A stretch of DNA of 64,000 nt, taken from NCBI GenBank assembly GCA_016928835.1, contig JAFGJW010000006.1, positions 264,731-328,730 on the forward strand. Direction: 5' to 3'. The first letter of the stretch is position 1, and every line of letters starts with the position of its first letter. The position numbers and the translations under genes were made by a program. The notes under the pieces were generated by a model that worked only from the letters and a program-made list of their open reading frames with translations, was not told the origin of the DNA and ran no database searches. This document shows, in pieces, positions 44,499-53,375 of the stretch. Source of the stretch: Candidatus Woesearchaeota archaeon. Its GTDB lineage: Archaea; Nanobdellota; Nanobdellia; Woesearchaeales; GW2011-AR15.

Positions 44499-45956
44499 TT
44501 AGTCTTTCTGTTCAATAATATAATTATGTTCACGTTTCATCTCCTCAAAAACATTTAGGAAAAAGAAAAAAAAGCCGTAAATGTAGAAAAGCAAACTTAC
44601 TATTAAAAAGGCAAGCATAAATAGCAGAATGAAATAGTAGTTATAATTAAATAGGAGACCTATGTTCCTTAAATAATAACTAATAATGCTCGCAGCAAAA
44701 TACCACACATATTTTACACAGAATAATAAAACAGGCATTACTCCAAGCAGAGTATAGTACCACCTTATTCTTCTATGCTCCGAGAATATAAGCACAAACA
44801 AAAAAGCTGCTAATGACAATATCATTATGTAATCCAATCCGAAATAAAACGAGGCTGGCTTTTCAAATAGAAAGACTACTCCTGCGACATCTCCTGCTTT
44901 GATGGACATCATGCTGATAAAGGATTTTGCTAGATATACAAGCAACATAGAGTAATAAAAACTCAGGAGCACTCTATTTATAGAGATCCCTCTTTTTTTT
45001 AAATTTGCGTACCATATTGCAGAGGGCAGTAACAGAAATAGGAGAATAATGCATAATATAGAAAGATACGTCCACGCAATAGCCAGGTAATTGTTGTGGA
45101 CAGAGATATCTATTATTAAGAAAGAAGCTAAGTTTGCATTTTGATGACCATATAAGGAGTGCGTCTCGCCCGAGATAAACGGGATTATATAACTGAAAAA
45201 TTCACTAAACATATGCAAAACAATGATTCCTGAGAACACGTAACCTACCTTATTCTTTTCATGGAAAAAACTGCATAGATCTTCTTCAAAAAATCTTTTC
45301 ACTGATTCTCCTATCTTAGACACTATCTCGATTTTTCTAAACAAGCCATATTTCTTATTCCAGACAACATATATCCCGATAATTAAACAGAGCAAGGTCA
45401 ATGCGCTGTCCATAGCCAGTGAGAACCATTCTGCAATAAATGAGAAATAGGTTACAAACAACCCAGTCAATATGAAAAAGTGAGCCAAAAATATTTTGGT
45501 CTTTGTCTTTATAGCAGTTCCAAACAAAAGATTAAGCAGGGATTTTTCTTCATGTTTCATCTTGCTGAGAAGGTAAGCACTTGTAATAAGAATAAGCCCC
45601 CCTAACCTAAACAGCCAGAGTTCCAAGGCCGTATAGACATATTCAAGAGATAAAAAATAGATAATTTTGCTGAATAAAAGGCTTTGCCCATAGTCTAGAG
45701 TGAGTATAAGCCCGATTATATCGCTTGAGATCATAAAAGAATAGCTGATTACAATTAAAAAGTCATATAGTCTGCATTTATTTCCTAAGATTATCTTAGT
45801 TGGGCTAAGTTTATAGAAGATGTAGCCGAAGGTTATCCATGACAGAAGATTAATAATAAACTTCAAGTCCTCTGGAAGAATGCCGAAGAATTCTATTGCT
45901 ATAAGTGCCATTAAAATAAAAATTAATATTTCTGTATACTTTTTTGTTTTATTCAT
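44499..45956 (-). CDS. Polytopic membrane protein, unknown
   Basis: The 485-residue protein has about 10-12 hydrophobic helices spread over the whole length, with short charged loops and a cytoplasmic-looking stretch around residues 205-235. Aromatic residues are abundant. I recognise no family. It overlaps the preceding gene by 8 bases and is the last gene of the leftward run that begins upstream with NAC/MinD, so it may be linked to membrane organisation. Confidence 0.6.
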   Translation of the reverse strand: MNKTKKYTEILIFILMALIAIEFFGILPEDLKFIINLLSWITFGYIFYKLSPTKIILGNKCRLYDFLIVISYSFMISSDIIGLILTLDYGQSLLFSKIIYFLSLEYVYTALELWLFRLGGLILITSAYLLSKMKHEEKSLLNLLFGTAIKTKTKIFLAHFFILTGLFVTYFSFIAEWFSLAMDSALTLLCLIIGIYVVWNKKYGLFRKIEIVSKIGESVKRFFEEDLCSFFHEKNKVGYVFSGIIVLHMFSEFFSYIIPFISGETHSLYGHQNANLASFLIIDISVHNNYLAIAWTYLSILCIILLFLLLPSAIWYANLKKRGISINRVLLSFYYSMLLVYLAKSFISMMSIKAGDVAGVVFLFEKPASFYFGLDYIMILSLAAFLFVLIFSEHRRIRWYYTLLGVMPVLLFCVKYVWYFAASIISYYLRNIGLLFNYNYYFILLFMLAFLIVSLLFYIYGFFFFFLNVFEEMKREHNYIIEQKD

Positions 45957-46356
45957 TTACTTCCTGAACAGATTCAAACATTGTCTGCAAGCCAATTTTT
46001 AATGAGTTAGCATCAGCAATGCGGTTATGTGTATATGGATGCAGAACCCATTTTTCATTCATCTCTGGATTAGCATAAACAATACTTAATTTACAGTACT
46101 TTATTAATTTGCTCCAATGCTTAACAACAAACAAAAGGTTCTTTTTCGTATTTAGGCACACTAAGGTTATGTATTCATTATTTAAGTTATTTATTAGTGA
46201 CTCATTAAGTGTTTTGTGTATATAATATGTGTGCTTCCCATAAGTATAATTACATATAAGGGCGTTATCCTGGACAGAGTAGTCAAGGAGTTTTTTTTGT
46301 AGTATGTCTTTATTTTTAACATAGAGAAGTGTCCATGAGACCAGGTCCTGCATCAT
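45949..46356 (-). CDS. Unknown cytoplasmic protein
   Basis: The 135-residue protein has no hydrophobic helix and an alternating alpha/beta pattern, with several Tyr-rich stretches (YTYGKHTYYIHK). No known motif is visible. Four bases overlap the end of the four-helix membrane gene upstream and eight overlap the start of the polytopic protein downstream, so it is part of the same operon. Function unknown. Confidence 0.5.
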   Translation of the reverse strand: MMQDLVSWTLLYVKNKDILQKKLLDYSVQDNALICNYTYGKHTYYIHKTLNESLINNLNNEYITLVCLNTKKNLLFVVKHWSKLIKYCKLSIVYANPEMNEKWVLHPYTHNRIADANSLKIGLQTMFESVQEVNE

Positions 46357-46871
46357 CTTCGCGCGGAAAACTTTTTCTCAATCATATTCCTGATGATGTG
46401 CGGTTTTAGGAAACTAACTAAATAAATAGAACCCACAAGAAAAAGATTTGTATGCTCGGCTACCTGCAGTTCAGGGAACATATCAAGGAAAAATTTAGCC
46501 ACAAAGATATTAATAATTGCCACGCATGGCAGAAATATTCCTGCTATAACATAGTGTTTTTTTGACAAGTAATCAATGTCCTTAATAAAAAAATCGAGGA
46601 GAAAACCAAAGCTTAAGCCATAGAGGAGAACTATTAAGATGACTATGGTTGTTGGAGCAATAAGCAATACAGGAACCATCGCAATGGTAACGATAAAATT
46701 TGTCAGCACTGCAGTAAGAAGACCTATCCAGTAAAGAGATTTGTCAAGAAAGATTATTAGTTGATTCTTATTCTGCTCTGCCTTTTCAAGGATTTTAACA
46801 GTTCTGTCTATAATGCTTTTCTTCCAAACCTTTTTTTGCATTTTCTGAATCAGTCTGTGCTTCAGTTTCAT
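46353..46871 (-). CDS. Four-helix membrane protein, unknown
   Basis: The 172-residue protein has a charged N-terminus with likely amphipathic helix (residues 1-45), then hydrophobic segments at about 47-66, 68-95, 107-127 and 140-160. No family is recognised. It starts 4 bases inside the end of minD, and membrane topology plus coupling to a MinD ATPase suggests that it may be a membrane partner of it. That is inference from position only. Confidence 0.55.
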   Translation of the reverse strand: MKLKHRLIQKMQKKVWKKSIIDRTVKILEKAEQNKNQLIIFLDKSLYWIGLLTAVLTNFIVTIAMVPVLLIAPTTIVILIVLLYGLSFGFLLDFFIKDIDYLSKKHYVIAGIFLPCVAIINIFVAKFFLDMFPELQVAEHTNLFLVGSIYLVSFLKPHIIRNMIEKKFSARR

Positions 46872-47650
46872 TTTAAGCCCAGGCGTTTCATCACATAATC
46901 AAACATTGTGTCTTGTTTTTCAATAGACTCAACATAGTTTTCTCCGAGCAATTTTGCTGCCAACTTTTTATAACCAACAGAAGCAGAGGAATCTGGGTGT
47001 GTGTAAGTTACAGGATTTCTCATTTTATGGGAGAGTCTAACATTGTCATCTTCTGGTATAAGTGCAATGACCGGTGCTTCAAGAAGGGCCTCAATATCCT
47101 CTTTGGCCATATCAAGTCCATCGTCTCTAACCCTTGTCACAACAACACCGAGTATTTTCTTGTTATATTTTTTAGCAAGTTTGACTGTCTTATAGGCATC
47201 TGTAACAGCTGCAAGTTCGGGTGTAGTAACTATGATGATTTCTTCTGCTGCTTTAATCGCCGCAACAGCCTCTTTACTAGTGCCTGCTGCAGAATCTATT
47301 ATAACAATTTCTGATGTCCCGGCAAGATTAAGTATTGCATCTGCTAATTTATTTTGGTCAGTTCTAGTTTTATCCATATAATGGACAGAGACACTGCCCG
47401 GCACTATCTTTAGCCCATGCGAATGCAGATATATTGAGTCTCTAATACTTTTCTCCCCACCAATTACCTGGTGGATATTTGTCTCTGTGTGGGGCGCCCC
47501 AAGATATACGCCCACATTTGGTGTTGACAAGTTGCCGTCAACAAGAATAACATCTCTTCCGAAACTTAATAGGGCGGTACCAAGATTAATAGCTGTAGTG
47601 GTTTTGCCAACGCCGCCTTTTGCAGAGGCAACAACAATGAACTTTGTCAT
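46868..47650 (-). CDS. minD: MinD/ParA-type ATPase
   Basis: The 260-residue protein has the deviant Walker A motif KGGVGKTT near the start, DGNLSTPNVG (the switch I region), and IIDSAAGTSKE. The C-terminus MFDYVMKRLGLK can form an amphipathic helix, as in the membrane-targeting sequence of MinD. Such ATPases position cell-division or surface structures. It overlaps the flanking genes by 4 bases on each side, in an operon with helical proteins, NAC alpha and Sec61 beta. Confidence 0.92.
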   Translation of the reverse strand: MTKFIVVASAKGGVGKTTTAINLGTALLSFGRDVILVDGNLSTPNVGVYLGAPHTETNIHQVIGGEKSIRDSIYLHSHGLKIVPGSVSVHYMDKTRTDQNKLADAILNLAGTSEIVIIDSAAGTSKEAVAAIKAAEEIIIVTTPELAAVTDAYKTVKLAKKYNKKILGVVVTRVRDDGLDMAKEDIEALLEAPVIALIPEDDNVRLSHKMRNPVTYTHPDSSASVGYKKLAAKLLGENYVESIEKQDTMFDYVMKRLGLK

Positions 47651-48099
47651 TTTTCTATAACCTTTTTATATACAAAATCCACCAGTTTCTTAATAAAGTG
47701 ATAGTATTCTGTTATATTATCAATATTGATCTCTACTGGTTTACCTTCTATAGTTGCCCTCATTGTAACATGGCGCCTATATTCGTTTTCTCTCTCGTAT
47801 GATACTTTTTTAAGTTTCCTGAATAATTGGTAAAGTTCTGTGTTTTTAATCACAACGGGATTATCGAAAATGTCTGTTATCTTCTGCGCTTTTGTGACCG
47901 GAACCTCGGGAATTTTGTCAATCATATTTGTTTCAAGCGCATATTTAAACAGTGCATCTACTGCAAATTCATAGGCATTAATCATCCTATCAATTACACT
48001 AATCAGAACATCTACAGTGCGGGTATACTTTAATGTAACGTAAATTAGGTGGTCTATTCTTTTTAATTCTTCAATGGACCTTTCTAACGCTTCTCTCAT
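47647..48099 (-). CDS. All-helical protein, unknown (1)
   Basis: The 150-residue protein is predicted by eye as mainly helical, with heptad-like spacing of I, L and charged residues in the first 60 positions. A 10-residue beta-hairpin-like stretch (ATIEGKPVEINIDN) lies near 118. It overlaps the next-upstream helical protein by 29 bases and minD by 4 bases. Size and pattern resemble HEPN-like four-helix proteins, but the R-x4-6-H motif of active HEPN RNases is not convincing. It may be a partner of MinD. Confidence 0.5.
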   Translation of the reverse strand: MREALERSIEELKRIDHLIYVTLKYTRTVDVLISVIDRMINAYEFAVDALFKYALETNMIDKIPEVPVTKAQKITDIFDNPVVIKNTELYQLFRKLKKVSYERENEYRRHVTMRATIEGKPVEINIDNITEYYHFIKKLVDFVYKKVIEK

Positions 48100-48565
48100 T
48101 TTCTTCTAGTAGGGTTAATATTTGCTCTATAAATAACTTTGTTTTTTGTAAAATGTCTTTCATTTGTTTCATAGACAAGGTCTTGAGCCTGTAGTCGTCT
48201 GACGCAATCACAAATCTGTTTTTTCTGGAGAACTCTATAGCAGACTGCTTGTGTTCGTATATTAGTTCCTTTACCTCCTGCAGCAAGCCTATGTACCCGG
48301 CACTAACATTGTATTTTTTTATTATATAAGACCTGAACAGATTAAGCTTTGATTCAAAATTGTCATGAAACGGTGGTATTCTCTTATAGAGTCTTTCCCA
48401 GTACAGAATTGCGGCAAGTGCATTTGCCTGGGCTAAAAAAAGATTTTCCATAACTGCAACCAATAACTTTGAATCCCGTACAAGGGGATAAGTCATTGTT
48501 AACATGTGGTCTGCAATATTCAGACATTTAAGAGATTTTTCCCTTGCCTCTTGGTATTTTTCCAT
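48071..48565 (-). CDS. All-helical protein, unknown (2)
   Basis: The 164-residue protein is also mainly helical (long helices around 1-30, 35-65, 85-120, 130-160). Its layout is similar to the following gene product, so the two may be distant paralogues. It ends with an acidic/basic helix. It lies 10 bases after the NAC gene and overlaps the next gene by 29 bases. No known motif. Confidence 0.5.
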   Translation of the reverse strand: MEKYQEAREKSLKCLNIADHMLTMTYPLVRDSKLLVAVMENLFLAQANALAAILYWERLYKRIPPFHDNFESKLNLFRSYIIKKYNVSAGYIGLLQEVKELIYEHKQSAIEFSRKNRFVIASDDYRLKTLSMKQMKDILQKTKLFIEQILTLLEENERSVRKVH

Positions 48566-48575
48566 TCTAAACAGA

Positions 48576-48896
48576 TTATTTTAAATATAGAATTGCTCCG
48601 GCCAAGTCTCCGTTGGATTTTTTCAGGGCTTTAATAGCCTGTTCTTTTGTGCAAGATGTTTGCTCCATGACAGTCTCTATATCCTCTTGTTTAATGTCCT
48701 GCTCTATCTCCTCATCACCAGAAATCTGGTATGTTTCCTGGCCACCCATATTAATTTTTAAAATCTGTGGATTTCTAAGAACAATATTCTTACCAGAGGC
48801 CCTTATAATAACCTCTGTAGCAGAGATTTCCTGCTGTTTAATGCCAAGTTTTTTCATTGCCTGCCGCATCTGGCGGGGATTCATTCCTGGAAACAT
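48576..48896 (-). CDS. nac: Nascent polypeptide-associated complex alpha subunit
   Basis: The 106-residue protein begins MFPGMNPRQMRQAMKKLGIK, the archaeal NAC start. It continues with the NAC beta-barrel (EVIIRASGKNIVLRNPQILK) and ends with a UBA domain (VMEQTSCTKEQAIKALKKS). NAC binds nascent chains at the ribosome exit. It lies 1 base downstream of the Sec61 beta gene, which pairs the ribosome-exit chaperone with the translocon subunit. Confidence 0.95.
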   Translation of the reverse strand: MFPGMNPRQMRQAMKKLGIKQQEISATEVIIRASGKNIVLRNPQILKINMGGQETYQISGDEEIEQDIKQEDIETVMEQTSCTKEQAIKALKKSNGDLAGAILYLK

Positions 48897-48897
48897 T

Positions 48898-49074
48898 TTA
48901 CAGCCCTAATAATGAGTAACCATACAAATGAAGAAGTGTCACAAATATAATAAGGATCACAATAAGGACAATTACATGGCCCGGCTGGAATTCAAACTTT
49001 GATTTGTACTCATCAAAATATCTTGTTAGCCCCGCGCCCCCGCTTGGCATTCTTATCTTGTCTTGTCTTCCCAT
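48898..49074 (-). CDS. Preprotein translocase subunit Sec61 beta (SecG family)
   Basis: A 58-residue protein read from the ATG at 49074. It has a polar, glycine-rich N-terminus (RMPSGGAGLTRYFDEY), the family's typical motif, a short basic/aromatic part ending in FQPGHV, and a single membrane helix (about 33-52). Sec61 beta is the small tail-anchored subunit of the archaeal SecYE-beta channel. Its stop lies one base before the NAC start, so translation is probably coupled. It is too short to be found by a usual length cut-off. Confidence 0.92.
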   Translation of the reverse strand: MGRQDKIRMPSGGAGLTRYFDEYKSKFEFQPGHVIVLIVILIIFVTLLHLYGYSLLGL

Positions 49075-49106
49075 ATCTGTAAGAAATCAAACTTAATTTA
49101 AAAATA

Positions 49107-49346
49107 TTATTGTCCTTTTACCCTAAATTTAAACACTTCAAGTTTAATTACATAGAGGACAAACATCATAATCCCTATAAAGAGGGATATAAGGAGGTCT
49201 CTTTTCCAATAGTATTTTTTTAATGTAAAAGCTGCTGAAACGAATATTATTAATGCAAGAATAGAATAAATAAATCCGTATAAAGATGCCTCAATCCACT
49301 TAGTTTCCTTAAATTTGAATTTTCCAAAGATTCGTTTTAGTAACAT
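49107..49346 (-). CDS. Small two-helix membrane protein
   Basis: The 79-residue protein has hydrophobic helices at about 22-43 and 49-68, with basic ends (MLLKRIFGKFKFK and FKFRVKGQ). It lies 32 bases before Sec61 beta and may begin the operon. No family recognised. Confidence 0.5.
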   Translation of the reverse strand: MLLKRIFGKFKFKETKWIEASLYGFIYSILALIIFVSAAFTLKKYYWKRDLLISLFIGIMMFVLYVIKLEVFKFRVKGQ

Positions 49347-49376
49347 TTTTGAATCAGCTTGCTTATTTAATAAATA

Positions 49377-51446
49377 ATGAAAAAAGCATTATTTATATCT
49401 TTAACTGCCCTTGGTATTTCATCCATTATTGCCCAGTTAATTGTGATGAGGGAGTTTGCTAATTTATTCTCTGGAAATGAATTGATTTATGGCATTATTC
49501 TTGGCAATTGGTTGTTATTAACTGGAGTAGGAAGCTTCTTAGGCAAGTATTTGCATAAATTGCGTAATAAAAAGGGTGTTTTGATAATTTGCCAGTTATT
49601 AATAGCAGTGCTGCCTTTTGTTCATGTTTTGCTTATCAGATATTTGAGAAGTTTATTTCCTGGGATAATGTTTGGCATTAGAGATGTGTATGTTTTTTCT
49701 TTTTTATTGATGATACCATATTGTGCTATTTCTGGAGGATTATTAACATTCGCCTGTGTTGTTTTCTCGAAATATTTTACAGTAGGAGAGGTTTATTTTA
49801 TAGACACTATTGGGGACATTTTAGGAGGATTGCTTTTTAGTTTTATTCTGGTTTATTTTTTAAATTCATTCCAAATAAGCTTTATTATTTTTTTAATTAA
49901 TGGCTTAGCTGCTTTAATGCTTGCTTATTTGTTTAAGAGAAAGGCCTTGATGATTTTATCTATTTTAATATCCCTATTAAGTTTTTTTGTTCTTGGTTTT
50001 AATTTGTATAGCTTGAGATGGATGTATAATGAAGAGATTATTTTTGAAAAAAACACAGCTTATGGCCATATTGTTGTTACGCAGGGCAATGAGCAATTGA
50101 ACTTCTATGAGAATGGCGTTGTTTTATTTTCAACTGAAAATGCTGCGGCAAATGAAGAAGCAGTGCATTATGCGATGCTGCAGACTAGTGCTTCCAATGT
50201 GTTATTAATTTCTGGGGGTATTTCTGGAACTGTTGATGAGATATTAAGGTATGATGTTGCTAGCATAGATTATATTGAATTAGACCCCTTGCTTTTTGCT
50301 TTGGGCAAGGAGTTCACAAATAATTTAGATTCTACTAAAGTTAATTTGATTAATGGCGATGGTAGATTATTTGTCAGGAAAACTGATAAGAAGTATGATG
50401 TTGTTATTGTTGATTTGCCGGACCCAAGCAATGTTCAATTAAACAGGTTTTACACAGACGAGTTCTTTAAAGAGATTAGATGCAAGTTAAGTGAGAAAGG
50501 AGTTATTTCATTAAGTTTAAGCGGTTATGAAAATTATATAGATAAGGAAACTAAGAAGATATACTCTGTTTTGTATGAAACACTTAAGGCGAATTTTAAG
50601 AGGGTCATTGTCATTCCAGGCGACAGGACATTTTTTATTGCCTCAAATAATGAATTGAGTTATGATGTTATTGGTTTGTTAAAGCAAAAGAATATCTCTA
50701 ATAAATATGTAAATGAATATTATTTAGAAAGTAAGTTAGGTAAAGAAAGAATAGATTACTTAAGGGGTAACCTTGATTATTCTGCTAATATCAATAAAGA
50801 CTTCTTTCCAATAAGTTACTATAACAATTTATTAAGGTGGCTGAGCCAGTTCAAAACTTCTATCGGTGTGTTGGTTGTGTTTTTAACCATTGTTTTGTTG
50901 TATTTTATTCTTAGATTGAGAGCAATATCATTTGCAATATTCACAACTGGGTTTGCCGCCAGTTCTTTAGAGGTTGTTTTGATTATCGGCTTTCAGATAT
51001 TATATGGTTATGTGTATTCTTTTATTGGCGTAATAATAACTGCATTTATGCTCGGGCTGGCAATTGGTTCTTATTATATTAATAAGACAATAAAGAAAAG
51101 AAAGTTTAATGATTTGATTAACATAGAATTATTGATAATAGTCTTTAGTCTATTGCTGCCATTGATTTTAATGAAGAGTTTCAGCGCTTATTTAATCCCG
51201 ATATTGACGTTGATATTAGCAATATTAGTTGGAATGGAATTCCCTTTAGCAAGCAAGTTTTTTAAGAAAAAAGTACATGAAACAGCATCTTCTCTTTATA
51301 ATGCTGATTTGATTGGTGCTTGTATAGGAGCATTTGTAGTGAGTGCATTGTTAATACCTTTGATTGGTGTGGTTTGGGTTTGTGTGCTGGTGGGTACTGT
51401 TAATATAATTAGTTTAGTGGTGCTTGTTATAAAGAGAAACATATAA
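49377..51446 (+). CDS. Membrane protein with spermidine-synthase-like domain
   Basis: The 689 residues have three parts: seven or so membrane helices (about 1-215), a Rossmann-type spermidine synthase-like domain (about 225-410) with VLLISGG, YIELDPLL, INGDGRLFV and VVIVDLPDPSNVQLNRFYT, and a second set of six or seven helices (about 500-689). Such fusions are widespread in bacteria and archaea. The polyamine or related substrate and the role of the helices are unknown. It is divergent from the Sec61 beta operon over about 30 bases. Confidence 0.85.
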   Translation: MKKALFISLTALGISSIIAQLIVMREFANLFSGNELIYGIILGNWLLLTGVGSFLGKYLHKLRNKKGVLIICQLLIAVLPFVHVLLIRYLRSLFPGIMFGIRDVYVFSFLLMIPYCAISGGLLTFACVVFSKYFTVGEVYFIDTIGDILGGLLFSFILVYFLNSFQISFIIFLINGLAALMLAYLFKRKALMILSILISLLSFFVLGFNLYSLRWMYNEEIIFEKNTAYGHIVVTQGNEQLNFYENGVVLFSTENAAANEEAVHYAMLQTSASNVLLISGGISGTVDEILRYDVASIDYIELDPLLFALGKEFTNNLDSTKVNLINGDGRLFVRKTDKKYDVVIVDLPDPSNVQLNRFYTDEFFKEIRCKLSEKGVISLSLSGYENYIDKETKKIYSVLYETLKANFKRVIVIPGDRTFFIASNNELSYDVIGLLKQKNISNKYVNEYYLESKLGKERIDYLRGNLDYSANINKDFFPISYYNNLLRWLSQFKTSIGVLVVFLTIVLLYFILRLRAISFAIFTTGFAASSLEVVLIIGFQILYGYVYSFIGVIITAFMLGLAIGSYYINKTIKKRKFNDLINIELLIIVFSLLLPLILMKSFSAYLIPILTLILAILVGMEFPLASKFFKKKVHETASSLYNADLIGACIGAFVVSALLIPLIGVVWVCVLVGTVNIISLVVLVIKRNI

Positions 51447-51450
51447 AAAA

Positions 51451-51690
51451 TTAGAACACAACAACAAATCCACATTCTGTACACACAGCTAAATTTTTCT
51501 TATCAAATCTCCATTTCTTTTTTCCACATTCAGGACAATTAAGACGTTTTCCATTCCTAAAATCTGGAATAAAATTTTTACGTCTTTCTTGTCTTTTTCT
51601 GACAAGATGCCCTTTTCCTTGACAAATTAAACATTTTTCAGGTGTTTGACTCGCAGTATGTACATGTCTTGGAATCTTTTTTTCTTCCAT
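51451..51690 (-). CDS. Zinc-ribbon protein
   Basis: The 79-residue protein has an N-terminal CLIC motif, a basic middle (RKRQERRKN), and a C-terminal ribbon formed by CPEC and CTEC, about 15 residues apart. Two CxxC pairs suffice for one zinc. Similar short proteins bind nucleic acids. Function unknown. Confidence 0.55.
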   Translation of the reverse strand: MEEKKIPRHVHTASQTPEKCLICQGKGHLVRKRQERRKNFIPDFRNGKRLNCPECGKKKWRFDKKNLAVCTECGFVVVF

Positions 51691-51737
51691 TTATCTTACT
51701 CTTCTTTCGCATAATTATATTGGCTCTTGTTCCTTGT

Positions 51738-51854
51738 ATGTTAAACGAAGATAAATATTTTTCTGAATCAACAAAAAGGATTGGTTGCAGGGTTGAATGT
51801 GGTGAGTGCATTAATATTAGTGATGAGGAAGATTTGACATTATTTTCTAACTAA
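51738..51854 (+). CDS. Possible 38-residue small protein with Cys motif
   Basis: An ATG at 51738 opens a 38-residue frame ending at 51854, in the otherwise empty gap between two leftward genes. It contains CRVECGEC and an acidic end. No clear RBS is seen; a TATA-like ATAATTATATTGG lies just upstream. Weak support; may be chance. Confidence 0.2.
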   Translation: MLNEDKYFSESTKRIGCRVECGECINISDEEDLTLFSN

Positions 51855-52396
51855 TCCCTCGTTACATATCTTGTTTTACTAAGTTTTATTAGTCTTTTAA
51901 CATATTTCCACAATGAAGCAACTATGTAATATATAAGAAACAAAGATAGTCCAATTTTCCAGCTTTCGTCTTTGACAAAATGAATTAGAATTCCAACCAC
52001 AATAATCGCAGAACCAAACTCTCCAAGAAAATTTTGGAATTCGTATTTGATTAAGTGAAAATATTTCTTGTATTTTAACAAAGCTACCCTAATCCTTCTG
52101 CGTAACATCCAGTCTAAGTTACCAAGATTATTAGGCCAAAGATAAACACAGGGAATCTTGTTCTTGTGATAAACCGCCATTTTTTGTTTATATTTCGCCC
52201 TGTTTTTAGGATTATTCCACAATCCAAGAAATTCTATGCAAACCTTAATGTCTGGGAGATAAAAATCAGCTTCCCTAAAAGATTTATCATCTTTATCAAG
52301 TTTTTTTAATTTGTAATATCTTTTGAATTCTATCCCCAGATCTTCAAGAAAATCGGCTATTAAATCTTCACCTTCTGTTTCTTCGTTTTTTCTCAT
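51851..52396 (-). CDS. Membrane-anchored PD-(D/E)xK nuclease-like protein
   Basis: The first 95 residues of 181 follow the pattern EGEDLIADFLEDLGIEFKRY, then READFYLPDIKVCIEFLG, then KQKMAVYHKNKIPCVYLWP. This matches a restriction-endonuclease-like fold, with Asp in ADFYLP and Glu in CIEFLG. From about residue 118 two hydrophobic helices follow and a basic tail. A nuclease domain attached to the membrane is unusual; its target could be incoming DNA. It follows the zinc-ribbon region and no partner gene is obvious. Confidence 0.6.
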   Translation of the reverse strand: MRKNEETEGEDLIADFLEDLGIEFKRYYKLKKLDKDDKSFREADFYLPDIKVCIEFLGLWNNPKNRAKYKQKMAVYHKNKIPCVYLWPNNLGNLDWMLRRRIRVALLKYKKYFHLIKYEFQNFLGEFGSAIIVVGILIHFVKDESWKIGLSLFLIYYIVASLWKYVKRLIKLSKTRYVTRD

Positions 52397-52464
52397 TATG
52401 TTTAAAATATAAACAAATTAAGTATAAAATTTTATTTTTAACAAGATAAACTACGTTTCCCCTT

Positions 52465-52527
52465 TCATTCCCCCCTCATATAAACCCTATCCAATCCGTC
52501 AAATACTTTTTTCTTGAAGTCTATGAT
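52465..52527 (-). pseudogene. Remnant of a GNAT acetyltransferase 3' end
   Basis: Read on the minus strand the segment encodes IIDFKKKVFDGLDRVYMRGE and a stop. This is nearly the same as VDFKKKVFDGLDRVYMREE at the end of the GNAT gene at 53367-53850. Over 55 bases the two copies agree at 47 positions, including the first 22 in a row. The rest of the first copy is gone. The two copies flank the PDZ-protein gene as direct repeats. Confidence 0.8.
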
Positions 52528-52568
52528 GTTTAATAAGATTTATATATTTCAATTTCTCAAATCAGGTT

Positions 52569-53375
52569 ATGAAAATAAAAACTATTTTATCAGGAAGTAT
52601 ATATGGTTTAATAGGGCTTCTAGTGTTAGTTTCAATAAAAAATTTTGTTGTGACCTTACTTACTTTAATTTATGTACTAATCTTTCGTCCTGCTTCTTTA
52701 AACATTGATATTTTTATTATAATTCTTAGTATTATTATTCTCTTGATTGGGTTTGGATTTGGTTATGTTAGTAGAATTAAAGAGAATAAGTATTACAAAT
52801 TGTTTATACTCACAAAGGAGAGCATATTGGTAAATTTTGTAGTAACTTTAATGTCTTTTCTAGTTTTTAATTTTAAGTCTCTAAGTTCGGGCATAGATCT
52901 GGGCATATTTTACTTTTTGGGATATTTTGCTATTTTTATACTTATGTTTATTTTTGTGTATCCTTTTTCAGTCTTAGCCTTCAATTGTTATAAGAATAAA
53001 AAATTCGGAATTCTTAGCATCATACTTCTGTTGATTATTAATCCTTTTACAACTTATGCTGTAGAAATTGTCTCATCAACCACCATAAACCATATTATGT
53101 TGAGCAGTAACTATAAACCTTGCGGGGTAAGAATTATTCAATTTGCAGACACTTCTCCAGCCAAAGAAGCTGGATTATCAATAGGAGATGTAATAATAAA
53201 AATAGACAATAAACAAATAGTTAGTGCCGCAGATATTGATAGAATTCTTTCTGAAAAAGATTTAGACAGGGTTATTGTTTCTACTACCACGCAAACTTTT
53301 GAAGTCTATCCTATTACTAATAGCAATAGATCAAAAATCGGTGTCTTTTTAGATCAAGAATATTGTCTAAAATAG
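52569..53375 (+). CDS. Membrane protein with C-terminal PDZ domain
   Basis: The 268-residue protein has about five hydrophobic helices (about 8-30, 37-65, 82-105, 112-138, 146-170) and a C-terminal PDZ-like domain (about 175-268) with DTSPAKEAGLSIGDVIIKID, the typical GhG-phi ligand-binding region. PDZ domains of this type occur in S2P and Deg proteases, but no HExxH or Ser-His-Asp set is seen, so it is likely a regulator or scaffold. Its end overlaps the GNAT gene by 9 bases, and remnants of a second GNAT copy lie before it. Confidence 0.75.
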   Translation: MKIKTILSGSIYGLIGLLVLVSIKNFVVTLLTLIYVLIFRPASLNIDIFIIILSIIILLIGFGFGYVSRIKENKYYKLFILTKESILVNFVVTLMSFLVFNFKSLSSGIDLGIFYFLGYFAIFILMFIFVYPFSVLAFNCYKNKKFGILSIILLLIINPFTTYAVEIVSSTTINHIMLSSNYKPCGVRIIQFADTSPAKEAGLSIGDVIIKIDNKQIVSAADIDRILSEKDLDRVIVSTTTQTFEVYPITNSNRSKIGVFLDQEYCLK

